From NCBI GenBank assembly GCA_037178625.1, contig CM074141.1, positions 1,488,001-1,552,000 of the forward strand: 64,000 bases of DNA, written 5' to 3'. A program made the translations under genes and the position numbers. This document shows, piece by piece, positions 19,601-29,421 of this stretch; the stretch's first letter is position 1, and every line of letters begins with the position of its first letter. This stretch comes from Skeletonema tropicum. Lineage: Eukaryota; Bacillariophyta; Thalassiosirophyceae; Thalassiosirales; Thalassiosiraceae. The notes beneath the pieces are model-generated. The model did no database searches. It saw nothing but the letters and a program-made list of their open reading frames with translations, and was not told the origin of the DNA.

Positions 19601-21029
19601 TCTCTGAGATATCCCTTGCCTGGCGGAAGACTATATTCATTCCGAAGAATGAGACACCGATGAGTTCTTGCCCCCTCCCCCTTTCAACAAATGCCCAGCC
19701 ATCCCGACTAGATGAAGACATGCATCAAACCCCCAAGAGCATCAAGCCTCTGATCACTCGCAACGCATTGCAGGATCCGACATCCACCCTCTCAAGACGT
19801 TCACTTGACCGACGAACAACTCTCATCATTACTCAAACACATATGCCCCCACCTCTTGCCCTCAAACCCTCAGGTCTCCCTAACCACTTCATGGATCTGC
19901 TCTCGGGTGCAACCTCAGCCCGGCATCTTCCATCACCATCATCACCTTCCAAAGATCAACGCTTCCCAAGGTAATCCAGTACACGGGCCGAATAAGAACG
20001 CTGCAGGTGGCACTTAACATAATCACGTTCACCACGGTAATCCTGCACATGGAAAATCTGTGATCGCTCCTCACAGGGAACACTCGTCCATCGAGAAACG
20101 CTATTGCCCATCCCAGAAATGCGGCTCTAAACTCCAAGCGAAACCAACCTACAAAGACAACAAGGCTCAATTGACAAGTACCTAAAGCTATTCAGCAGCG
20201 CTCAACGCAATAGCTCACTCCTCTCCAGAACTCAACCTAATGCAACCTCTGGCAGCCCCAGTGTGATGCTATGTCTCTCCAATGTGACTCAATCCCCTTT
20301 GGTAGCTCGCACTGCGATGCCGTTCTTCTTGACAGAACTCAGTCCAACGTCGATGTCAGCTTTATCGGAAGCACCCAATATGATATCATTCAATATGATA
20401 CTATTTCCTTGGCGATACGCTCTGCAATGAATCGACCATTTCAGCTTTCATTTCCTTACTCTTGCCAGGCTCCAACAAGATGGTGACAACGAATCCTTCG
20501 TCATGACATACGATACATCAAGCTCAAGGCCAAGCTCAAGATCAGGACCAAGCCCAGGGCGACCCAAACAAAGTTCAATAGCAGCTGGCGACACTGACTG
20601 GACTTCCTCGGACAATCCGACATTATCGATCCCTATCTCGAAATATACACACAAATCAATCGTACCCGGATCCTCTGCGCCCTCATACAAACACATAACA
20701 CAAACTGTTCAGTCGCCAAGATCCGACATCCCAACAAAACACAAAAGGACGTCTATAGAATAATCCTTCGATTATCCACCCAACCAAGAGCAATCACTAG
20801 AGCACAGACCTTTAGCGGGGCTCTATCTCCCTGCATGCGGTCTGCTGAATATTCAAATCGCACTGAGATACAAACAAACCGTCCCAGGGCTATTACATCT
20901 AGATCCAACGATGGCTCCATCATCCCTCACGACCACCCCAACCTACATCTAGCTACAACCCTCTCCACTTCATTCGGCCCACAGAATGAAATCAGAGACA
21001 ATCGAAAAGAAAATTAATCAGTACCCTAC

Positions 21030-21360
21030 TGATCACCCCGTCCTGTGCCCATGCAAACTTTGGACTTCAGTGGTAAAACACCTCAGATCATACCCAGGAT
21101 ACGATCCCAAATGGCAGACCAAATTCTTCTACCTCACCTCGGATGAATAAATCAATCGACATTAAGGCAACCGTCGACACCATCGGTCTTGAAACACTCG
21201 GCTTCAGCCGACACGATGTTGGCACACACTAAAACTGAGCAAGAGGAGCAATGATGAAGTTCCTTGCCAAACCAATACGATCATGGGTAGATGGAACTCC
21301 CTTGCTTTCGTAACCGACACCGTGCAATTCTCAGAAGGATTGCATGCTACAAATTGACAC
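21030..21360 (+). pseudogene. Tyrosine-recombinase remnant
   Basis: Fragments in two frames match the C-terminal catalytic region of diatom DIRS/Crypton-type recombinases. They are H-P-V-L-C-P, then L-R-S-Y-P-G, then L-G-F-S-R-H-D-V-G-T-H, and I-M-G-R-W-N-S-L-A-F. Stops interrupt just after G-T-H, where the H-x-x-R box should be. Short, but the order of motifs is right. Confidence 0.55.
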
Positions 21361-21738
21361 CTTCTACAATCTCTGCCGCTGAACTTCGCAGCCAAGATTT
21401 CACACGCTCTTCCCCGCATCACAAATCGCAAGCTCTTTGTAATCAATTTGGCCCGGGCGGATCGAGTCAAAGCCACCAACAACCTCTGGGATATCACATC
21501 TCTAACCCAGATTGTCGGCTTCCAAACCCAACTTCTCGTCTACATCACTTCAGCAGTAGATCTCCTTTTTGGCCTGGAATTGGATTTGGATTTGAACTTC
21601 TTCGACCAGTCTTCGACCCGGCATCCGGGAAAGGAGTTGTCGAGTACCGATCACCATCCAGCAGCTGATAGGGATTGGGGCCTAGCAACCAATCTATGTA
21701 AGAAGATTGTTACAGGCCAACTTGATGCGTAAGTAGTA

Positions 21739-21921
21739 TTTTTTTTTTTTTTTGAACAGATAAATAAGTGATTAGTTTAGGATGGTATTCAGGAGCTGTT
21801 TACTGGGCAAGCTGGATCTGAACTTGCCCATTTTAGGTAATAAGAGGAGTGCAGTCTAGGTATCTCTAGTTCAGTGGCAAGTCCGCACTCCTCTTGTCAC
21901 CTGTGCTAGGTGATGGTATGT
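21739..21921 (-). repeat. Repeat a, copy 2
   Basis: 21759-21921 is identical to 13241-13403 and again has a poly-T run directly on its left (21739-21753). It follows the recombinase remnant and lies 50 bp left of the Harbinger-like insertion. Confidence 0.85.
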
Positions 21922-21971
21922 GGAGGAGGAACATATAGTATTGTAGCAGTGTGCAATATAGTACTTACTTA

Positions 21972-23807
21972 GAGGCTGTCTTTGCGCTCTACACACGAGA
22001 CGGATTTTTTTCTACAATCACACAAAAATCCGTAATTGTGTCTCTGCGCTCTGAAACGCTCGTACACACGAGAATACAAGAGAGAACACACGAGATAACA
22101 CTCATCTAAGCAGGACCTAAAAAAATACTAAACAGTCACACTTTTCTCACAACGACTCATCACACAATCACAATTTTACCATGACAGCACTGATCGATAC
22201 CACAAGTACAATGCCTTTAACACCGGCAACCTTACGTCTACCAAACCCAAAATATTGTATTTAGACCAATTTTCAACGCAGAATCGAATGGTCCCATCAA
22301 TTTGTACCGATATTAAGTGCGTGACGACGTATTGCTCACTAAATAGTACGTTTCCGTATTTCGACCGAGCGTCAAATGGTCAATACGGGTCATTTATTCC
22401 ATGCTATCATTCAACCAATGGGTCATTACCCTCATATATCCTTCATATAACTATCCTATAGGAGTTGCAAATGTTTTTGGTGAGGAGTCATCCATATTAC
22501 TCTCATTATTTACCTACTGAACGCACATCACCGGCACCGCACAATATGTTGCAAGGGTCTTAGATGATCCCAAATAATATGATACCAGCACCTATGCCAC
22601 AATATCTCATTATTCAATGATATTTCAGCCGTTATATGGAGAAATAACACTGTGGATGAGCTGATCTGAGGTGATACAGGACAACAATGTAACTCTTTGG
22701 ATTGTGATTGCAGGGTATGGCTGATAAATTTGTTGCATATTTATACTCTTTACGAAGTAATCTAGCCATCATGACATTATGAAGCCATTCTCCATGATGG
22801 TGAAGCGCATATGATCAGTTGGTGTTTAACATTATTGGAGTGAGTGACAGTTTGTGCATGTTCTTTGGAATTATTTGATCTGAACAACAATACACAATTC
22901 AACTATAATGAGCTGACATTCTTTGTATATAGATGGAGGACACCAAACTATTGTCCCCCCTCGCTCTCAATAGTGTAAATCCAAACTCTTTCGCTTGGTA
23001 TATCGTCTCTTTCCGTTTTATTGCGTCATTAACCACCCAACAGATGTGTGGATAGCATGATCACCTCCTCCAAAATAGGTAGATAACACGGATAATTTTG
23101 GTAGAAACAGTTTTTGAGAGCCAGCCTGAGCGGCAAATCGAAGATGATTATTGTGTTGATCATTGGGGGTAGCAGTGTCAGTAACAGAGCGGCAACACAC
23201 CATTAAATATAACGATGACATCGTCGGCAGCATCGTCCGAGCACAGGCGAGTCGGTCTAATATAACGTATCAAATGAGACCTACGACCGCCCAATAATTC
23301 TACAATGTTGCAGATACCTTCCTTACATATCATAAGACAATTTACGCCACGGCTTGCATTGATTTGTTGCGTTATCCGCCTTACATTTCATGTGCATAAA
23401 TAATAAATGCTTCGATCGATGTCCTCATTTTCGACACAAAACGCTATATTTTGAATAATACCCCACCTACAACGCCGACCGGCAGCTCTAACGGAAGCTC
23501 ATAACATAGGCAAACGCATTGTGGCCGGAGGTTGTGGTGGCTGGTCAGCTAGGGGTGTAGAAGTGCCATGATGGGAGGGCATAGGGGGTGTTTGATAGAT
23601 TCGTGTGGCCGTACAAAATTGTACAAAATCTCGTGTGAGCTGGCCACATCTCACACGAGATCTCGTGTGGCCACACGAATCCGTCTGAGACGTTCATCGG
23701 GGAAATGTGCAACAAAATGACAATTCGTACAGTGATTCCCGGTAATGTTAGGTAAATGTGCAAAAAGGCATAAATTCGTCTCGTGTGTAGAGCGCAAAGA
23801 CTGCCCC
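21972..23807. mobile_element. Harbinger-like non-autonomous element, 1836 bp
   Basis: Left end GAGGCTGTCTTTGCGCTC and right end (complement GGGGCAGTCTTTGCGCTC) form inverted repeats of about 36 bp with four mismatches. TTA stands directly outside both ends (21969-21971, 23808-23810), the 3-bp target of PIF/Harbinger elements. CTTAGA on both sides is a possible longer duplication. Subterminal CACACGAG/CTCGTGTG motifs are repeated at both ends. No frame over 75 codons is present, so no transposase. Confidence 0.75.
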
Positions 23808-23871
23808 TTAGACTGTCCCCCGTAAAAATGATGAGTGACATACGTTCGGAACATATGTTACACTTGTGTAA

Positions 23872-24097
23872 CTGTTGTTCCGATTAGTGAGGAGTCTCGA
23901 TTGGAGATCTGGCGCGCCAAGGGAGCACAGGGAGCAACAAAGATCGGCGTCGAACGCTCGGCTCACCCTCTTGGCTCTCTCTTGGTCGCCCTCATTGTTC
24001 TTCAAGAACTACTCAGCAAAGCAATAGCTCTCCAATCATACGACAATGTCAGTTGCTTCGAAAAGAGGACTACCCGAATCAACTGAATCAATACAAG
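23872..24097 (+). repeat. Repeat b, copy 2
   Basis: 226 bp identical to 15191-15416. After it, sequence resembling the gag leader continues briefly (AAACTTTCA) and then diverges, so this copy marks the right limit of recognisable element sequence. Confidence 0.85.
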
Positions 24098-24246
24098 ATT
24101 AAACTTTCACCCACCCACCCACACCAAGAACAGAGCCAACACGACCTCTCTCATCCACTGTCTCACTCGGTTCATTGTTTCATTTAGAATAAGTAGTTAT
24201 TTTGAGATATTTAAACGCTAGGCCCCCTCTCACCGCCCAGTCGGAA

Positions 24247-24285
24247 GTGCCGAATCTCCCGGATTTCGGGAGGCGAATTCGGCAC
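24247..24285. repeat. Short hairpin in a CCGAAT-rich relic
   Basis: GTGCCGAAT and ATTCGGCAC flank a second complementary pair (CTCCCG/CGGGAG). Similar GCCGAAT motifs recur at 24531-24570. Probably a small mobile-element relic upstream of F-box copy 2. Confidence 0.4.
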
Positions 24286-24452
24286 TCCCGGCACTCGTCG
24301 GCACTCAGCTGTTTCCTTTATATCTTGGTCAATATTGGGTATTATTTCATAATTGAAAATTTCTACATACTCGTCTGTACAAGATCTATCCAAAAATGCA
24401 ATAAAAAGGATGATTTTGTGATTTATCTATAAGAAAATATTTTTCGGCTCAG

Positions 24453-24517
24453 CATCTCCAACTGGGAATGACTGTCAAATGGGACCATCTCCAACTGGGA
24501 TGACTGTCAAATGGGAC
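24453..24517 (+). repeat. 33-bp tandem duplication
   Basis: Two copies of a unit beginning CATCTCCAACTGGGA, 33 and 32 bp long and differing by one base, lie 180 bp upstream of F-box copy 2. Confidence 0.8.
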
Positions 24518-24696
24518 TTTTTACACCCCACTGCCGAATCACTGCCGAATCCCGGATTTTGACTGCCGAACACCCGAAACCTTACAGTCAAATTCTATCT
24601 TCTACTCCTATCAATGAAATTACTTATAATACCCCAATCCACGAGACACGAGAGACCTCTTCACGCACTGATCCTCATAGGTGCATTGTGAGAACG

Positions 24697-27375
24697 ATGA
24701 CACTGCAGCGTCAGGAGGATGGACCGCCCGATTTGGTACTCAAACTTGCATTTCAGTTTTTGGAGTGGAAAGATATTTCCTCATTCCCTATACGTACAAT
24801 TTTGAACAATGTTGACCTTGTCTGCAAGAAGTGGAGAAATGTATTAGATGAGGACGATGTTGGGCGTCAACTATGCATCAATCAGACAAAGAGTTATTAT
24901 GAAAGGCATTTTATGTTGAATAGGAATTGGCGAGCTGCAGCCGAAATTGAAGGGACGGAATTTATTGAAGAGAAATGGTATTCTCAGAAACATGAATTGT
25001 TGGCAAGAATGATGAGTTCACCGCCCCCAGATGGCCGGACGTTCAAAGATATTTATGAATTGAGTGAGACTATGAGCCAGTTACTATCTGATCATCAATT
25101 ATATGGCCCAGACGTAAGACGTACTGTACAGGAACAGGGACCAAACAAGTCACTGCGGGAGGCATGTATGCATGATTGCCGCTGGATAGTGATGCCTACA
25201 ATTGAGAAACTGAGGCAAGTGTTTGATGACCCAGAAAGAGATGACAGAGAACAAGATATTACGAATATGAAACAAAGAATTTTAAGCCATGCACGTAAAA
25301 ATGGAAGAGCATCTCTTCACCGTGAGACTCCTACTCGATTGGAAATAGATGCTCTCACTGAAATTGCAGGCAATTACTTTGTGATGCTGGCTGTATCAAA
25401 CTCATTTGACGAGAATATATTCAACAACTCCTCGAATGTATCCGCAACTCTTGGAGAAATCATAAACGGGATTGAGTTCTTGACTGGGAAAGAAATAGCA
25501 ACACAGATTTCTGTCCAACTGAAAAGAACTTCTGCTGGTATGGTAAGGGAGTTTTCTTTCCTACCAAGCAGCAAAAAGAAGTTAAAAGGATCGCTTTATG
25601 ATATAGACTGGCCTATCAGTCCAGTGGACTGCCTCTCCTTGCTTATTAGAGGGTATTGGCTCACAAAATCAAAAGTAGAGGATTACTTTGATCGCTGGCG
25701 AGATTGTACCGAACAAGAATGGAATGATGCAATAGCGAAGTGGTGGCTTGCATTGGCTGAACCAGTCCGTCAGTTTCTCCTGATTATTTATGCCCAGTTG
25801 GCTGAGCGCTATGATGACGTGGAAGCACTGCCAGCAGACATGAAATCAACCGAAGTTCCCACCGAGAAAGTGAAACTTCTCCTTGAAGCGAGATATGAAC
25901 GTGTGAGGAGGAAATCAGCAGAAATGATCTTCCGTGATCTTGATCCTAATTTGTGTGGACAATTATTCAAGATATACCACCAGCAAGCTCGAGCGTATTC
26001 TGAAGCTATTCGGGAGGAGTACCATTGTGTATACAGTAATGATGATACCCTTGAACACAACGCTAAGATATTGCTTGATATCTTCTTAGAGGTTCCTTGC
26101 TTTGAATACGATCTCCCTCCGGTTCCTTTGACATCTGAAAGCTCCGATGAATTCCTAGCTAGAATGGAAGCAGCAATGGATCGTTGGAATGAGCTTGTTG
26201 ATCAAGTGAAATCTGATGATAACTTATTGTGGAACCTTGAAGTTTCGACTGAGCTGCGTGCCATTACCATAATGTGGGGGCACTTTGAATCATGGAAGCG
26301 AAAGTATAAGAAAAAATTTGTAACGGATACTTCCACTACGCTTCAATTCCATGTTCCTGGTATGGTTACCGCGTTCCTGTGCCAAGCATTGGGCACAAAA
26401 CAACATTTGCGTAACCACTATTCGCTTGAAGAGGACGCTCAGAAGCTTTTCGAGGAACTCCAAGGCATAAACTTGGCTTCAGAATACGGTTCGGCATTAT
26501 ATTCGGCATTATGCCGTCGTACGATGAAACTTGTGAATGACTTTAGAGCCTTGAGCGTCTACGCAAACACTAAAGAGCATGCAATGATGGCATTGGTACC
26601 ACTCTTACCCAATCTTTCGCATTTTGATGCTAAGAGGCTCGTTTATGCACTTTTCATAGAGCGACACACCGAAAGGGATTGGTGGCAATGCTACATGTTG
26701 GGATTTTCAAAGAGTAGCATGAACTTTGGCAATTTTTGGACAAGAAACATTCCTTGCGTTCTTGGAGAATATGTAGACGAGACGCAACTCGAACACATCG
26801 TGACTGATCAATCCCTCTATGGATCTGATCTGTCTTCATTTGTGCAATGGGTCAATAATCGTTACAATACAGGGGGGTTCGATGAGGAAAGTATATTGAA
26901 TCGCATATTTGGCCTGCCGCTGCCAGCAAATATCATCACAGCAATGGGTGAATTTATGGTAGAAAACCTCTATCAAGACGATGTCAATGATGTCGATGGA
27001 TATAAATGGCTAAATGCACTTGAGGTGAGGCCTTTTCTTGAAAGGTACTGCTACGAAAATCCCGACAATGCACAAATCGTATGGACACATCTCCAACGAG
27101 CAATAGAAAATGCCACCATGGCTGTGGAATGGCTTGAAGCCGAAGATGTTGATGAACGACAACGTTCAGACTTTGAAGTCGTGGTATTTGAACTAGTTGA
27201 ATCCTGTATCAGAACTCGTGCGAAGAGCTTGATCCCATTGCTTATGAGACTCGAGGATACTCAAGCAATCGTGCCAGAACTCATTAACGGTATTGAAAAT
27301 CTAGCGGAAAGATTTGAGGAGGAGCCTTCAGTGAGTATCGATACCAAGGAATACTTCAGATTCCGACGTATGTAG
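24697..27375 (+). CDS. F-box-like protein, copy 2 (892 aa)
   Basis: Start set at ATG 24697 (M-T-L-Q-R-Q-E), because this matches copies 3 and 4 and their shared 5' flank ending GTGAGAACG. The upstream in-frame ATG at 24511 lies in relic DNA. Residues 10-60 form the F-box (D-L-V-L-K-L-A-F-Q-F-L to V-C-K-K-W-R). The long C-terminal part is collinear with the paralogs, ending S-I-D-T-K-E-Y-F-R-F-R-R-M. The frame is intact. It was probably once paired with the divergent zinc-finger gene at 14061-15026, now 9 kb away because of the retroelement. An adaptor of an SCF ubiquitin ligase is the likely class; substrate unknown. Confidence 0.8.
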   Translation: MTLQRQEDGPPDLVLKLAFQFLEWKDISSFPIRTILNNVDLVCKKWRNVLDEDDVGRQLCINQTKSYYERHFMLNRNWRAAAEIEGTEFIEEKWYSQKHELLARMMSSPPPDGRTFKDIYELSETMSQLLSDHQLYGPDVRRTVQEQGPNKSLREACMHDCRWIVMPTIEKLRQVFDDPERDDREQDITNMKQRILSHARKNGRASLHRETPTRLEIDALTEIAGNYFVMLAVSNSFDENIFNNSSNVSATLGEIINGIEFLTGKEIATQISVQLKRTSAGMVREFSFLPSSKKKLKGSLYDIDWPISPVDCLSLLIRGYWLTKSKVEDYFDRWRDCTEQEWNDAIAKWWLALAEPVRQFLLIIYAQLAERYDDVEALPADMKSTEVPTEKVKLLLEARYERVRRKSAEMIFRDLDPNLCGQLFKIYHQQARAYSEAIREEYHCVYSNDDTLEHNAKILLDIFLEVPCFEYDLPPVPLTSESSDEFLARMEAAMDRWNELVDQVKSDDNLLWNLEVSTELRAITIMWGHFESWKRKYKKKFVTDTSTTLQFHVPGMVTAFLCQALGTKQHLRNHYSLEEDAQKLFEELQGINLASEYGSALYSALCRRTMKLVNDFRALSVYANTKEHAMMALVPLLPNLSHFDAKRLVYALFIERHTERDWWQCYMLGFSKSSMNFGNFWTRNIPCVLGEYVDETQLEHIVTDQSLYGSDLSSFVQWVNNRYNTGGFDEESILNRIFGLPLPANIITAMGEFMVENLYQDDVNDVDGYKWLNALEVRPFLERYCYENPDNAQIVWTHLQRAIENATMAVEWLEAEDVDERQRSDFEVVVFELVESCIRTRAKSLIPLLMRLEDTQAIVPELINGIENLAERFEEEPSVSIDTKEYFRFRRM

Positions 27376-27589
27376 CGCTGCAGTTGTGAATCGAGCTCTG
27401 CAGTGACAAGCGCCTTATCTGTTTTGGGCTTGAACTAAGATGATTTTTCTCGCCCGGATCTCTGGCGGAAACGCTGCGTTTATCTTACTCAGCTGAACCT
27501 CTGAATAATTTTCTTCAGATCAAAGTACCCAAATCATCGTCACCATCGCCAGGGGTCCCATCCTTTACCCTATCTGTTCCTTAATCGAC

Positions 27590-28430
27590 ATTTGTGCATC
27601 TTGCTTTTCTTCATCGCTTGTTCTTGGCTCCATACCAGACGCATTATCCTCCAGTTCAAACATTATTTATTTTTGCCTCCTCTTTCCATAACAACTTTGA
27701 ATTTCGATCATCCTACTTGGTTGCATCGCTTGATCTTGGCTCCATGCCTGGTGCACAGTTCTCCTTTCTGAACTATATTCGTGCATCCTTCACTGCTGCA
27801 TACTTTCGTGCAACCTTTGCAGCATGCTTAATGTACACTCCTACTTTCTGCTTCTTGTGCATCCTTCACTGCTTCATCGTTTCCTTTTTGCCCCATGCTT
27901 CCTGCACACTGCTCGATGCCTCTCATAATTCGTCATCCTACACTGCTGCATAAGTAGTTTGCGCGTTGCCCAATGTCTCTTGCAAACTCCTCCTGCGTAA
28001 ATCACATTTGTACATCCTTCACTGCTGCATAATTTCCTCTTTGCTCCATGCGTCCTGCAAAAACCTCCTTTCTGAGAAAAATATGTACATCCTTGAACGC
28101 TAAACCGTTTGACCTTTGCTCCATGCCTCATGCACACTCCCCCCTAGAACCGGCATTTGTGCATTTTACTGCTGCACTGCTTGAATTTTGTCCCATGTCT
28201 CTTGCACACTCCTCCTTTATCAGCAATGTTTGTGCACCCATCAGCAATTCAAATCTTTCTTTGTCTGCCGTCTTTTCCAATTTTCATTTGAGTTCCTGAG
28301 TGGTAATAACAGGCGATCTCTTTCGAGGTGAGGTTTGTCGGTAGCGGCCGCCCCGCCGCTTCTTCCTTCTTTCTCAGCTGAAACTCCATATATCAACGCA
28401 CCCACATCGTCGGCTCATCTCCGCTGTCGC
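27590..28430 (-). pseudogene. Decayed WRKY19-like zinc-finger gene
   Basis: The minus strand still reads C-S-S-E-G-C-T-N-V-I-Y-A-G-G-V-C-K-R-H and similar units (27874-28137), but finger repeats are scattered over several frames with stops and deletions. The N-terminal alanine/lysine region is recognisable at 28310-28430, where a hAT element has inserted. It corresponds to the intact gene at 14061-15026. Confidence 0.75.
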
Positions 28431-29191
28431 TAGGGTTTTGGGGGTTGGTCACTCAGAAATCTGGATTGGGCAGTCATTGGGCACTGGACAGAATAGTACC
28501 CGTTTAGTAGCCATTCCCAGTTAAATTCTTTGTTCTCCACCACTCATTCACTGCCGCCAACGCGCCGCTTTCCGCTTTGTGCAATGCATTGCAATGGCAT
28601 CGTATGCTTACAATGCACAACTATTACAAGCTCAGTTCGTTCATAAAGAAGTAATAATTTCACCATGGCAAGCCTCCCAAGCAGCAAGCGCAAAGATCCT
28701 CCAGATCGGTCTTCTCCTCCTTCTCCATCTCGAGACTCGAGATCATGATCTTGGGAGACTGAAGCCTTCGGACCGGTACAAGACAAGGTTGCAAAGAAGA
28801 ATTAAACGAAAAGAGGGCACTGTTGACGATTTTAAGGAGGACCCAGGTGAATACGCAGAAAGGATTTGGCAATGGTGGGGACCAAGATGCAAAATGTTCC
28901 CAAAGCATTACATGGCAATACGGTTGGTTGTTCTCACACAAACATCAAGTTGCTTTATTGAACGAGTGTTCTCGAAGTTGAAACTGGTTCGTGACGCAGT
29001 GGGCGACAACCTCTTAGAGGATATCACTGAAATTCGTCTTCTATTACAATGCAATGGGTAAGCTGAAGTTTAAACCATGATTATTTGCAGTACTAGCTCT
29101 AGTAGAACTGAGTGACCAGTGAGTGCCCTGAGTGCCCAAATTGGGCTCAGAAAAGTGGGCGATCGGGCACTGACCAACCCCCAAAACCCTA
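28431..29191 (+). mobile_element. hAT element remnant, 761 bp
   Basis: Perfect 21-bp terminal inverted repeats start TAGGGTTTTGGGGGTTGGTC. The flanks GCTGTCGC (28423-28430) and GCTGTCCG (29192-29199) fit an 8-bp target duplication with two changes; the intact zinc-finger gene reads GCTGTCGCG at the same place. GGGCAC/GTGCCC motifs cluster near the ends. It encloses a piece of transposase. Confidence 0.8.
28594..29061 (+). pseudogene. hAT transposase C-terminal dimerisation fragment
   Basis: A frame of about 155 codons contains I-W-Q-W-W-G followed by F-P, an aliphatic stretch, S-S-C-F-I-E-R-V-F-S-K-L-K, and R-D-A-V-G-D-N-L-L. This is the pattern of the hAT C-terminal dimerisation domain. The catalytic DDE part is absent, so the element depends on an enzyme from elsewhere. 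Confidence 0.7.
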
Positions 29192-29421
29192 GCTGTCCGT
29201 CGCGGGATCTTGGCTTTTCTCGTGTTTTTCTCCGGCGCAATGCTTGTTGTAGATAGGAATCAGTAATATTTTTCGCGGGTTTCACCATCTTCAATCACCG
29301 ATCACCCCCCCTCAACTTCTCTGAGATGATGATAATGCGAAGAACGAAGACGGAGACCACGAGCCACGAGACACGAGAGACCTCTTAACGCACTGAACCT
29401 CGCTGGTTCATTGTGAGAACG

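Larger units (their letters stand above)
15191..24097 (+). mobile_element. Degraded tyrosine-recombinase (DIRS/Ngaro-like) retroelement with direct repeats
   Basis: From left to right: repeat b, a gag-like region, tandem arrays, RT remnants, tyrosine-recombinase remnants, repeat a (copy 2) and repeat b (copy 2). RT followed by a tyrosine recombinase instead of an integrase is the hallmark of DIRS/PAT/Ngaro elements. All coding parts are broken by stops and frame changes, yet the paired repeats are identical. The repeat-a/repeat-b junction at the right is split by a Harbinger-like element; without it the two repeats would be about 111 bp apart. The left limit is uncertain because another repeat-a copy sits at 13241. 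Confidence 0.6.

Noticed and set aside
13223..24097. Simple LTR retrotransposon
   Set aside because: RT is followed by tyrosine-recombinase motifs, and no integrase, LTR TG...CA ends or clear primer-binding site was found; the left repeat pair is split by a host-like gene.
24511..24696. Upstream 62-codon extension of F-box copy 2
   Set aside because: It reads through relic repeats and is absent from the paralogs; the conserved start is ATG 24697.
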